From an uncultured bacterium (GTDB lineage Bacteria; Bacillota; Clostridia; Peptostreptococcales; Anaerovoracaceae): 16,170 nt of DNA. The stretch covers positions 1-16,170 of the forward strand of contig CAJMLH010000044.1 in the NCBI GenBank assembly GCA_905214195.1, in the 5' to 3' direction. The notes under the pieces are model-generated. The model was given only the letters and a program-made list of their open reading frames with translations, made no database searches and was not told the DNA's origin. Shown one piece after another: positions 5,119-12,618 of this stretch (the first letter of the stretch is position 1; each line of letters begins with the position of its first letter). The position numbers were made by a program, and so were the translations under genes.

Positions 5119-7131
5119 CTACAGCAAGCCACCTATCTGTACAAACAGAGGTGCGAATACTACTGCTACAATAGTCATAAGTTTGATTAAAATGTTTATT
5201 GAAGGGCCGGAAGTATCCTTAAATGGATCACCTACGGTATCTCCTACTACAGCTGCCTTATGAGGATCGCTTCCCTTACCGCCGTAGTTTCCGCCTTCGA
5301 TATATTTCTTTGCATTATCCCATGCGCCGCCTGCATTAGCCATCATTATAGCTAAGAGTACACCTGCGGACAGAGCTCCTGCGAGCATTCCGCCGAGAGC
5401 TTCCGTACCCAAAATGATACCTACTGCCAAAGGAGCAACTATAGCCATAATACCCGGCATAACCATTTCTTTCAAAGCTGCCTTTGTTGAAATATCAACA
5501 CAGTTAGCATAGTCAGGCTTGGAAGTTCCTTCCATGATACCTTTATCTGATCTGAACTGTCTTCTTACTTCTTCAATCATCTGATTTGCAGCCTTACCTA
5601 CGGAATTCATAGTCATGGCTGAGAAGAGGAACGGAAGCATTGCTCCGATAAACAGTCCGATAATTACTATAGGGTCAAGCAAGCTGATAAATTCAAGCTC
5701 TGTAACTGCTGCATATGATGCAAACAGAGCCAATGCCGTAAGCGCTGCGGATCCTATCGCAAAGCCTTTACCGATAGCTGCCGTAGTGTTACCTACTGAG
5801 TCAAGCTTGTCCGTAATTTCTCTTACGCTTTCAGGAAGCTCCGACATTTCCGCAATACCGCCGGCGTTATCGGAAACAGGACCGTAAGCGTCTACTGCTA
5901 CTGTCATTCCTGTAGTTGACAGCATACCTACTGCCGAAAGAGCAATTCCGTAAAGACCTGCAAACTGATAAGCTACGAAAACGCCTACGCATATCAGCAA
6001 GATAGGCCAAAGCGTTGACATCATTCCTACGCCCAGACCGCTGATTATAGTAGTTGCAGCTCCTGTCTGAGACTGTTCTGCAATTTTCTTTACTGATTTA
6101 TAATCGGCAGAAGTATATACTTCTGTTATCTTACCTATTGCAATTCCCACTATCAGACCTGCAATGATAGCTGCCGCATAAGTGTAATCGCCAAGCAGGT
6201 TCTTTGAAAGGAATATAGTTGCTACAATTACTATAGCACCGCTTATATAAGTACCCATGTTAAGAGCGTTGGCAGGATTACCTCCCTCTTTACCTCTTAC
6301 ACACATTATACCTATAATTGAAGCCAAGATTCCTACTGCTGAAATTATCAGCGGGAATATAGCTGCTGTCTCTGTATTAAATGTAGCCATTTCGCCTGCT
6401 CCCTTTACTGCAACAGCAGCAAGAGTGATAGCTGATATAATGGAGCCTACATATGACTCAAACAAGTCCGAACCCATACCTGCTACATCACCAACATTAT
6501 CGCCTACATTATCGGCTATAACGGCAGGGTTTCTTGGATCATCTTCAGGAATACCTGCTTCTACCTTACCAACAAGGTCAGCTCCAACATCGGCTGCTTT
6601 GGTATATATACCGCCGCCTACTCTTCCGAACAGAGCCATTGATGAAGCTCCCAGACCGAAACCTGTTACACACTGAGTAACAGTAGCCAAGTCAAGAACA
6701 CATATCACAACCCCCAGACCGAAAAGACCGAGACCTGATACGCAAAGACCCATTACAGCTCCACTTCTGAAAGCTATCTTGAGCGCTTTGTTCATTCCTG
6801 ATTCCATTGCTGCATTAGCTGTTCTTACATTTCCATTAGTTGCAACTCTCATTCCGAAGAATCCCGCCAGAACGGAAAGAAGTGCTCCACATACATAGAG
6901 TACGGCAGTTATCCAGCTTTTTAAGCCGATACCTATCAGCAGGAACAATGCAACTATAACGATAATCATAGTCTTGTATTCTCTGCTGAGGAAAGCCATA
7001 GCGCCCTCTCTGATGTAGCCTGCAATTTCTTTCATTCTGTCTGTACCCTCGGACGCCTTATTGATCCATGAAGCAAGACAAAATGCTATTATAAGACCAA
7101 CGGCGGCTGCACATACAGTAAAAATTTTCAT
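5119..7131 (-). CDS. hppA: membrane-bound, K+-dependent ion-translocating pyrophosphatase
   Basis: This 670-residue protein has about 16 membrane segments. It hydrolyses pyrophosphate and uses the energy to pump Na+ and/or H+ out of the cytoplasm. The pyrophosphate/Mg2+ site is visible as DVGADLVGKVEAGIPEDD (181-198) and ADNVGDNVGDVAGMGSDLFE (206-225), with the C-terminal acidic motif VGDTVGDPFKDTSGPS (629-644) and Lys650 in the gate region. GNTTAAIGKG (447-456) has Ala451 and Gly454, which in this family mark K+-dependent enzymes (K+-independent ones carry Lys at the first position). Glu225 in DLFESYVGS sits where Na+-pumping members have their gate glutamate, so Na+ transport is favoured. 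The ATG at 7131 follows AGGAGG; an in-frame ATG at 7176 would lie before the leader hairpin's 3' arm and lacks a ribosome site. Confidence 0.96.
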   Translation of the reverse strand: MKIFTVCAAAVGLIIAFCLASWINKASEGTDRMKEIAGYIREGAMAFLSREYKTMIIVIVALFLLIGIGLKSWITAVLYVCGALLSVLAGFFGMRVATNGNVRTANAAMESGMNKALKIAFRSGAVMGLCVSGLGLFGLGVVICVLDLATVTQCVTGFGLGASSMALFGRVGGGIYTKAADVGADLVGKVEAGIPEDDPRNPAVIADNVGDNVGDVAGMGSDLFESYVGSIISAITLAAVAVKGAGEMATFNTETAAIFPLIISAVGILASIIGIMCVRGKEGGNPANALNMGTYISGAIVIVATIFLSKNLLGDYTYAAAIIAGLIVGIAIGKITEVYTSADYKSVKKIAEQSQTGAATTIISGLGVGMMSTLWPILLICVGVFVAYQFAGLYGIALSAVGMLSTTGMTVAVDAYGPVSDNAGGIAEMSELPESVREITDKLDSVGNTTAAIGKGFAIGSAALTALALFASYAAVTELEFISLLDPIVIIGLFIGAMLPFLFSAMTMNSVGKAANQMIEEVRRQFRSDKGIMEGTSKPDYANCVDISTKAALKEMVMPGIMAIVAPLAVGIILGTEALGGMLAGALSAGVLLAIMMANAGGAWDNAKKYIEGGNYGGKGSDPHKAAVVGDTVGDPFKDTSGPSINILIKLMTIVAVVFAPLFVQIGGLL

Positions 7132-7150
7132 GATTGCATACCTCCTGTCC

Positions 7151-7200
7151 ACTTGCATACATTGAATAAGAGGCACACTGTACCTCTTATTTCACAAGTG
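7151..7200 (-). other. stable hairpin in the hppA 5' leader
   Basis: A 9-bp stem AATAAGAGG/CCTCTTATT (7165-7173 with 7183-7191) is flanked by an outer CACTTG/CAAGTG pairing (7151-7156 with 7195-7200). It sits between secG and hppA, directly before the hppA ribosome site. No U-tract follows, so it is not a normal terminator. It may protect or process the mRNA; this is inference. A weak promoter-like pair (TTAAGT, 17 bp, TATAAC) lies just upstream on the minus strand. Confidence 0.5.
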
Positions 7201-7248
7201 AATGTTATAACGAATTTTAAAAATTAACTTAACTGTAACCAGTTCAAT

Positions 7249-7479
7249 CTATTCTATAATAACCAAAACTACTGAAAGAACCACGAACAAAATCGCAGCT
7301 ACGGCTGTAATCTTAGTTAAAATAGCCTCATAACCTTTGCTCTTCTTTTTTCCGAAAAGCTGTTCGGCACCGCCTGCTATTGAACCCGACAATCCGGAGC
7401 TGTTGCCTGATTGAAGCAATACGCTGGCGATGAGAATTACACATGCTATTGCGAGCACTATCATTAAAAAAGTTTTCAT
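7249..7479 (-). CDS. secG: protein translocase subunit SecG
   Basis: The 76-residue protein has two membrane helices (about 3-21 and 54-75) joined by a glycine- and serine-rich segment. The conserved LLQSGNSSGLSGSIAGGAEQ (21-40) is followed by LFGKKKSKG, which is the SecG signature. SecG is a small accessory subunit of the SecYEG channel and helps SecA-driven protein export. The ribosome site is TTAGGAGG. In many Firmicutes secG follows the glycolytic genes (after eno), and here it directly follows tpiA with about 60 bp between. It is probably transcribed with the glycolytic block. Confidence 0.95.
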   Translation of the reverse strand: MKTFLMIVLAIACVILIASVLLQSGNSSGLSGSIAGGAEQLFGKKKSKGYEAILTKITAVAAILFVVLSVVLVIIE

Positions 7480-7539
7480 CTCATTCCTCCTAATATTGTA
7501 ACTCGATAATTATACCATAATCTTACTGTTGAAATCAAG

Positions 7540-8286
7540 TTAAAAGTTAACTATTTCAATAAATTTCAGAGGGTCAAGACTTGCTCCGCCAACAAGCGCT
7601 CCGTCTATTTCAGGCATGTTCATTATCTCAGATGCATTATCCGGCTTTACGCTGCCGCCATACTGGATTATAATTTTATCGGCCGTTTCCTCGTCGTATA
7701 ATTCCGACAATTTCATGCGTATAAATCCGCACATTTTTTCGGCCTGCTCAGGAGTTGCGGTTCTTCCTGTTCCTATTGCCCATACAGGTTCATAAGCAAC
7801 AGTTATCTTTTCTGCCTCTGCCGGTGTTATGCCATCAAAAGCAATCTTAATCTGCTCTGATACTACCTTTTCTTCTATTCCGCCTTCTCGCTCCTCAAGA
7901 TTCTCTCCAACACACAAAACAGGCAAAATATCTTCTTTAAGAAGTGCTTTCAGTTTAAGATTTATGGCTTTATCCGTTTCTCCGAAATATTGTCTTCTTT
8001 CAGAATGTCCCACAAGGCAATAATCTACACCTATTTCTTTTAACATAGACGCCGAAATTTCTCCTGTATATGCTCCCTCTTTTTCAAAGTGAACATTCTG
8101 AGCGCCAACTCCTATTCCTGTTCCTTTAAACTGCTGAACAAGTACAGGCAGCTGCGGATAGGGAGCAAATATTGCGGTTTTCACATCAGTTCCATGATAT
8201 AAAGTTCTGAATTTAGCCGCAAACTCTTTTGCTTCCGATATATTTTTGTACATTTTCCAGTTTCCGGCAATAAAAGGAATTCTCAT
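7540..8286 (-). CDS. tpiA: triosephosphate isomerase
   Basis: The 248-residue TIM barrel interconverts dihydroxyacetone phosphate and glyceraldehyde 3-phosphate in the cytoplasm. Active-site residues are all present: Asn9 and Lys11 in AGNWKMYKN, His94 in VGHSERR, and Glu166 at the start of flexible loop 6 (EPVWAIGTG). The phosphate-binding GGS (in IIQYGGSVKP) and GGASL near the C-terminus are also intact. The ribosome site TAGGAG overlaps the stop codon of pgk, and the two genes are 11 bases apart, so translation is probably coupled. It is full length with nothing unusual. Confidence 0.98.
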   Translation of the reverse strand: MRIPFIAGNWKMYKNISEAKEFAAKFRTLYHGTDVKTAIFAPYPQLPVLVQQFKGTGIGVGAQNVHFEKEGAYTGEISASMLKEIGVDYCLVGHSERRQYFGETDKAINLKLKALLKEDILPVLCVGENLEEREGGIEEKVVSEQIKIAFDGITPAEAEKITVAYEPVWAIGTGRTATPEQAEKMCGFIRMKLSELYDEETADKIIIQYGGSVKPDNASEIMNMPEIDGALVGGASLDPLKFIEIVNF

Positions 8287-8297
8287 ATCCGTTTCTC

Positions 8298-9482
8298 CTA
8301 TTTTTCTTCCAATACGGCCACTCCCGGAAGTTCTTTTCCTTCAAGAAATTCCAAAGAAGCTCCGCCTCCTGTTGATATATGAGTCATCTTGTCTGCAAGA
8401 CCGAACTGTTCGACTGCGGCGGCGGAGTCTCCTCCTCCAATTACAGTAACAGCATCGGATTCACTAAGTGCCTTTGCTATTTCATATGTTCCCTTTGCGA
8501 AGTTTTCCATTTCAAAAACTCCCATAGGTCCGTTCCATACCACTGTCTTTGCAGCTGCAATTTCTTTTTTGTAAAGCTCTGCGGTCGCAGGTCCTATGTC
8601 AAGCCCCATCATATCTTTAGGCATTTTTTGGCTTTCGCAGATCAAAGTTTCCGTATCATTTTTGAACTCTCTGCCGCAAACAACATCTGTCGGAATCAGC
8701 ATCTTAACGCCTGCCTCTTTTGCTTTTTTAAGCAGATTTGCAGCCAATTCTATGCTTTCTTCATCTAAAATGGATGTTCCGATTTCATATCCCAAAGATT
8801 TATAAAAGGTATATGCCATTCCTCCGCCGATTATAAGAGTATCTACTTTTTTAAGCAGATTTTCTATTACAGATATTTTATCTCCCACTTTAGCGCCGCC
8901 CATTATGGCAACAAACGGTCTGTCGGGGTTTTCCACCGCATTTCCCAAGAATTCGATTTCCTTTTCAATAAGGAATCCCGAAACTGCCGGCAAATAAGCG
9001 GCAATACCTGCTGTCGAGGCATGGGCTCTGTGTGCTGTTCCAAAAGCATCATTTACAAATACTTCAGCAAGAGATGCAAGCTCCCTGGCAAATTCCGCAT
9101 TGTTTTTCGTTTCCTCTTTCCTGAACCTTACATTTTCAAGAAGCATAACCTGACCTGACTTCAATGCTTCGGCTTTAGCTCTTACATTATCATCAACTAC
9201 CGTATCGGAGGGTGCAAAAATAACATCTGTCTCCATGAGTTCGGCAAGTCTTTCGGCTACAGGAGCCAAAGAATATTTTGGCTCTGCCTTTCCCTCAGGT
9301 CGTCCTAAATGAGACATGAGTATAACAGCTCCTCCGTTTTCAACAAGATAGTTTATGGTAGGCAATGCTGCACGAATTCTTGTATCATCAGTTATTCTGC
9401 CATCTTTAAGAGGAACATTGAAATCACATCTGACGATTATTTTTTTGCCTTTTACATCAATATCTTTTACGGTTTTCTTCAT
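8298..9482 (-). CDS. pgk: phosphoglycerate kinase
   Basis: This 394-residue two-domain kinase transfers the phosphate of 1,3-bisphosphoglycerate to ADP, the first ATP-forming step of glycolysis. Seen in order are VRCDFNVPLKDG near the N-terminus, MSHLGRP, LLENVRFRKEETKN, NDAFGTAHRAHAS, MGGAKVGDKI, the WNGPMGVFE segment of the nucleotide-binding domain, and IGGGDSAAAVEQFG with HISTGGGASLEFLEG at the C-terminus. All substrate- and nucleotide-binding segments are present. The start has GAAAGGAG eight bases in front. The distance to gap is 27 bp and to tpiA 11 bp, consistent with one operon. Confidence 0.98.
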   Translation of the reverse strand: MKKTVKDIDVKGKKIIVRCDFNVPLKDGRITDDTRIRAALPTINYLVENGGAVILMSHLGRPEGKAEPKYSLAPVAERLAELMETDVIFAPSDTVVDDNVRAKAEALKSGQVMLLENVRFRKEETKNNAEFARELASLAEVFVNDAFGTAHRAHASTAGIAAYLPAVSGFLIEKEIEFLGNAVENPDRPFVAIMGGAKVGDKISVIENLLKKVDTLIIGGGMAYTFYKSLGYEIGTSILDEESIELAANLLKKAKEAGVKMLIPTDVVCGREFKNDTETLICESQKMPKDMMGLDIGPATAELYKKEIAAAKTVVWNGPMGVFEMENFAKGTYEIAKALSESDAVTVIGGGDSAAAVEQFGLADKMTHISTGGGASLEFLEGKELPGVAVLEEK

Positions 9483-9509
9483 TTTTTAGCTCCTTTCAGG
9501 TGCGAAAAT

Positions 9510-10523
9510 CTATTTATCTACAGAATTCATATATTTTATGAGTTCAAGGATTTTGCTGGAATATCCGTATTCATTATCATAAAATGATATGAACTTAAAG
9601 AAATGTTCGTTAAGCTGGATACCTTCTCTTGCGTCGAATATTGAAGTACACGGATCTCCTACAAAATCTCCGGAAACAACTTCGTCGTCTACATATTCTA
9701 TAACGCCTTTCATGTAAGTTTCAGAAGCTTCCTTAACTTTTGCACAAATCTCTTCATATGTAGCAGGCTTTTCAAGCACAACATTAAGATCCACAACTGA
9801 AACATCTGCTGTAGGTACTCTGTAAGAAATACCTGTCATCTTGCCTTTCAGTGAAGGTATTACAAGGCCAACTGCTTTAGCTGCACCTGTAGTTGACGGT
9901 ATTACATTTCCGAATACACTTCTTCCTGTTCTCCAGTCTTTCATAGAACGAGCATCAACTACTTTTTGTTTTGCAGTTGCTGAGTGGATGGTTGACATCA
10001 AACCTTCTTTTATTCCCCAGTTATCTTCTATAACCTTTGCAAGAGGTGCAAGACAGTTTGTAGTACATGAAGCATTGGAAACAACTGTCATGTCGGAAGT
10101 ATATTTTTCATGGTTAACTCCGTAAACAAAGGTTGGTGTCTCTTTGTCCTTTGCCGGTGCTGAAATAATTACTTTTTTTGCTCCCGCCTTTATATGATCC
10201 ATAGCTTTTTCAGTAGTAACATAAGCTCCGGTAGCTTCAACTATGTATTCTGCTCCGCATTCTTTCCAAGGGATATTAACAGCCTCGGTTTCACTGTAAA
10301 CCGGAACTTTCTTTCCATCAATAATAAGACCTTTGTCATATAAATCAAGGCTCTTTGGAAATCTTCCGAAAGTCGTATCATATCTAAGCATGTAAACAAG
10401 ATATTCAAGATCCGCATTTCTTACATTGATTCCTGCAATCTCAATTTCAGGCATGTCCATAGCCGCTCTTATAACAACTCGTGCTATTCTGCCAAAACCG
10501 CTAATACCTACTTTAATCGCCAT
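9510..10523 (-). CDS. gap: glyceraldehyde-3-phosphate dehydrogenase
   Basis: The 337-residue enzyme oxidatively phosphorylates glyceraldehyde 3-phosphate to 1,3-bisphosphoglycerate. The nucleotide fold begins with VGISGFGRIARVV, the active-site block is VVSNASCTTNCLAPLAK, and the catalytic His lies in MSTIHSATAKQ. The region MKDWRTGRSVFGNVIPSTTG is the longer type seen in E. coli GapA rather than the DLRRARAA type of Bacillus GapA. After the second strand the usual acidic residue (IND) that holds the adenosine ribose of NAD+ is replaced by GINVRN, so coenzyme preference may differ from a strict NAD+ enzyme (inference). AGGAGG precedes the start. It lies 40 bp downstream of rpoN with no promoter that I can recognise between them. 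Confidence 0.96.
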   Translation of the reverse strand: MAIKVGISGFGRIARVVIRAAMDMPEIEIAGINVRNADLEYLVYMLRYDTTFGRFPKSLDLYDKGLIIDGKKVPVYSETEAVNIPWKECGAEYIVEATGAYVTTEKAMDHIKAGAKKVIISAPAKDKETPTFVYGVNHEKYTSDMTVVSNASCTTNCLAPLAKVIEDNWGIKEGLMSTIHSATAKQKVVDARSMKDWRTGRSVFGNVIPSTTGAAKAVGLVIPSLKGKMTGISYRVPTADVSVVDLNVVLEKPATYEEICAKVKEASETYMKGVIEYVDDEVVSGDFVGDPCTSIFDAREGIQLNEHFFKFISFYDNEYGYSSKILELIKYMNSVDK

Positions 10524-10563
10524 TTTTTTCTCCTCCTAAACTCTCTTAATGACAACTTTATAT

Positions 10564-11931
10564 TTAATATCTTCTTCTTTTGGATGAAGACAAAATATTC
10601 ATACCCTCTCTGTATTTTGCTACTGTCCTTCTGGATATTTCTATTCCCTTTCCGCTCAGTATGCCGACTATGTCCTGATCACTGTAAGGTTTCGACGGGT
10701 TTTCGCCGTCAATTATTTCTTTTATAATAGTCTTTATACTGTTTGACGATACTCCTGTTCCGTCCTGTCCTGTAATTCCTCCGGAGAAAAAGTACTTTAT
10801 TTCAAACACACCTCTTGGTGTCTGCATATATTTGCCATTTACCGAACGGCTTACTGTAGACTCGTGCATCCCTATGCTTTCTGCAACTTCTTTGAGGGTA
10901 AGGGTTTTCAAATATTTGTTTCCTTTGTCAAAGAATTCTTTTTGATGCTTTACTACCGCAGCGGCAACATTGTAAATAGTTCTTTTTCTCTGTTCTATAC
11001 TTTTTATAAGCCATAAAGCCGAATTGAACTTATCTGTTATGTATTTTGAAAGTTCTTCATCATTCTTAGCCTCTTTAGCAAGTGCATTATAGTACGGGCT
11101 TACCATAATATGCGGTATACTGCTTTCATTGTTGGTAACAACATATTCGCCATCCATTTTTTCCACAAAAACATCGGGAACAATATATTTAACACTTTCG
11201 CCTACTGCAAAACTTCTGCCCGGTTTTGGTTCAAGAGTTCTAATAAGATCACAGACCATCTGCACCTGAGTTACAGGTATGCCTACAGCCTTGGCTATCT
11301 TATTTAATTTATTGTTCCCTAAATCTTCTAAATGATTCAATATTATATATTCAGTCACTTCATCAAGCAGTCCCTTGGCTGCCAGCTGAATTATAAGACA
11401 TTCTTTTAAGTTTCTTGCACCTACTCCGACAGGTTCAAAATTCTGGATAACATCCAATATATCATCTATCTTGCCGGAATCTGTTTTAAAAATTGCCGCT
11501 ATTTGCTCAACAGGTACTGTAAGATATCCGTTTTCATCTATGGCTTCGACTATATATCTTCCTATTTTAAGATCATATCCCTCAAGTTTGGAAAAAGTAA
11601 GCTGAAGTAATAGAGAATCCTCTAATGTTTCTTCCTTACTTACAAATTGTTCATAGGAATATTCTTCTCTGTCAGAAGAACGCTCCCACTGTTTATAACT
11701 TTCTTCATCGTTATAATCTTCTTTTATTCTTTCCTGTATATCTATGTCTACAGTCTTGTCGTCTTTTCTTTTGCCGTCTATTTCAAGAACAGGATTTTCA
11801 AGCAATTCTTCCTGTACAAAAGAATCCAGTTCCTGTGTGTTAAACTGTAAAATACGGATTGCCTGAATCAGTTCAGGCGTCATCGTAAGTTTCTGCGTCT
11901 GTTCAATTGTCAATCCGTAACTAAGCTTCAT
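10564..11931 (-). CDS. rpoN: RNA polymerase sigma-54 factor
   Basis: The 455-residue protein carries all three RpoN regions. Region I is the Gln/Leu-rich N-terminus (LTIEQTQKLTMTPELIQAI, residues 7-25) that contacts enhancer-binding activators. An acidic spacer covers about 55-105. The core-binding domain follows, then a helix-turn-helix around 356-373 (TLKEVAESIGMHESTVSRSV). The RpoN box near 433-442 (SRRTVAKYRE), which reads the -24 promoter element, is intact except that the usual first Ala is Ser. Sigma-54 needs an AAA+ activator; none is in this window. The gene has its own sigma-A promoter and runs directly into gap, where a cggR-type regulator is often found in other Firmicutes. The ribosome site (AAGG) is weaker than that of its neighbours. 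Confidence 0.96.
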   Translation of the reverse strand: MKLSYGLTIEQTQKLTMTPELIQAIRILQFNTQELDSFVQEELLENPVLEIDGKRKDDKTVDIDIQERIKEDYNDEESYKQWERSSDREEYSYEQFVSKEETLEDSLLLQLTFSKLEGYDLKIGRYIVEAIDENGYLTVPVEQIAAIFKTDSGKIDDILDVIQNFEPVGVGARNLKECLIIQLAAKGLLDEVTEYIILNHLEDLGNNKLNKIAKAVGIPVTQVQMVCDLIRTLEPKPGRSFAVGESVKYIVPDVFVEKMDGEYVVTNNESSIPHIMVSPYYNALAKEAKNDEELSKYITDKFNSALWLIKSIEQRKRTIYNVAAAVVKHQKEFFDKGNKYLKTLTLKEVAESIGMHESTVSRSVNGKYMQTPRGVFEIKYFFSGGITGQDGTGVSSNSIKTIIKEIIDGENPSKPYSDQDIVGILSGKGIEISRRTVAKYREGMNILSSSKRRRY

Positions 11932-11979
11932 ATTTTTTACCTTGTGATTTTATATTTATTGATTATCTTTTATGCAAAT

Positions 11980-12008
11980 ATTATACCAAAGCGTATCTCT
12001 TATTTCAA
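11980..12008 (-). promoter_or_regulatory. sigma-A promoter of rpoN (and probably the glycolytic operon)
   Basis: On the minus strand TTGAAA (12008-12003), a 17-bp spacer and TATAAT (11985-11980) with TGG before it (extended -10) give a near-consensus promoter. The -35 overlaps the last codons of trmL. With only 40 bp between rpoN and gap, this is the best visible promoter for the whole block. Confidence 0.8.
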
Positions 12009-12470
12009 CCCCGGAAAGCCTAATTGTCTTAGTGCTTCAAATAGAATTATGTTAGCTGAATTTGCCAGATTAAATGATCTGGTTCTCGTATTTTCACTCA
12101 TCGGTATTCTTATGGCACATTCTTCGTGTTCACCTATAAAGTCCCTTGGCAATCCTTTAGTCTCTCTGCCGAAAATAATAAAATCATCATCGGCAAACTC
12201 AACCTCTGTATAAATCCGTCCTCCCTTTGTGGTGGCCAGCCAAAGCCTTTTTTCTCCGTATTTTTCCATAAAAGCATTTAAGCTATCGTGAACCTCCAAA
12301 CTTACATACGGCCAATAATCAAGCCCCGCCCTCTTAAGATGCTTATCATCTATACTGAACCCAAGAGGTTTTACAAGATGCAGATTGGTATCGGTAGCCG
12401 CACATGTTCTGGCTATATTTCCCGTATTGGGAGGTATCTCAGGTTCTACAAAAACTATATTTAAACTCAT
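12000..12470 (-). CDS. trmL: tRNA (cytidine/uridine(34)-2'-O)-methyltransferase TrmL, SPOUT family
   Basis: The 156-residue protein has the usual length of the small TrmL/YibK SPOUT methyltransferases. It carries their three motifs: PEIPPNTGNIARTC (10-23), IIFGRETKGLP (98-108) and IRIPMSENTRTRSFNLANS (120-138). These form the trefoil knot that binds S-adenosylmethionine. The enzyme methylates the 2'-O of the wobble base of certain leucine tRNAs. The ATG at 12470 with GAGGG in front is preferred to an in-frame ATG at 12518, which has no ribosome site and overlaps the promoter -10. It diverges from hom. Its stop region contains the rpoN promoter. Confidence 0.95.
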   Translation of the reverse strand: MSLNIVFVEPEIPPNTGNIARTCAATDTNLHLVKPLGFSIDDKHLKRAGLDYWPYVSLEVHDSLNAFMEKYGEKRLWLATTKGGRIYTEVEFADDDFIIFGRETKGLPRDFIGEHEECAIRIPMSENTRTRSFNLANSANIILFEALRQLGFPGLK

Positions 12471-12513
12471 ATTTCCCTCGCAGTTAATAAATTTATGGTA
12501 TCGGTGAATGCAA

Positions 12514-12541
12514 ATCATATCACCTCAATAAATAATAACAA
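12514..12541 (-). promoter_or_regulatory. probable promoter of trmL
   Basis: On the minus strand TTGTTA (12541-12536), a 16-bp spacer and TATGAT (12519-12514) with TGA before it (extended -10). The -35 matches consensus at four of six bases. Confidence 0.5.
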
Positions 12542-12557
12542 ATTTTCAAAAAAGGTA

Positions 12558-12586
12558 AAGACAAAATTTAAAAACTGTTATATAAT
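12558..12586 (+). promoter_or_regulatory. probable promoter of hom
   Basis: A perfect TATAAT (12581-12586) lies 17 bp after AAGACA (12558-12563), about 32 bp ahead of the start codon. The -35 is weak (four of six). No T-box or other leader RNA fits in the short remaining space. Confidence 0.55.
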
Positions 12587-12618
12587 TTTTTCTACTGTGA
12601 TTATTCGGAGGTAAACAT

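Noticed and set aside
6257..6676. Open frame on the plus strand inside hppA (139 codons)
   Set aside because: It is the mirror of a strongly conserved coding region, rich in Ala/Pro/Ser by codon reflection, with no start signal.
7165..7191. Terminator between secG and hppA
   Set aside because: The hairpin is followed by CAATGTATGC on the minus strand, without a U-run.
8379..8805. Several plus-strand open frames inside pgk
   Set aside because: They overlap each other and an unambiguous kinase gene and lack ribosome sites.
12471..12518. Longer TrmL starting at 12518
   Set aside because: The extra 16 residues lack a ribosome site, are not SPOUT-like and overlap the probable promoter.
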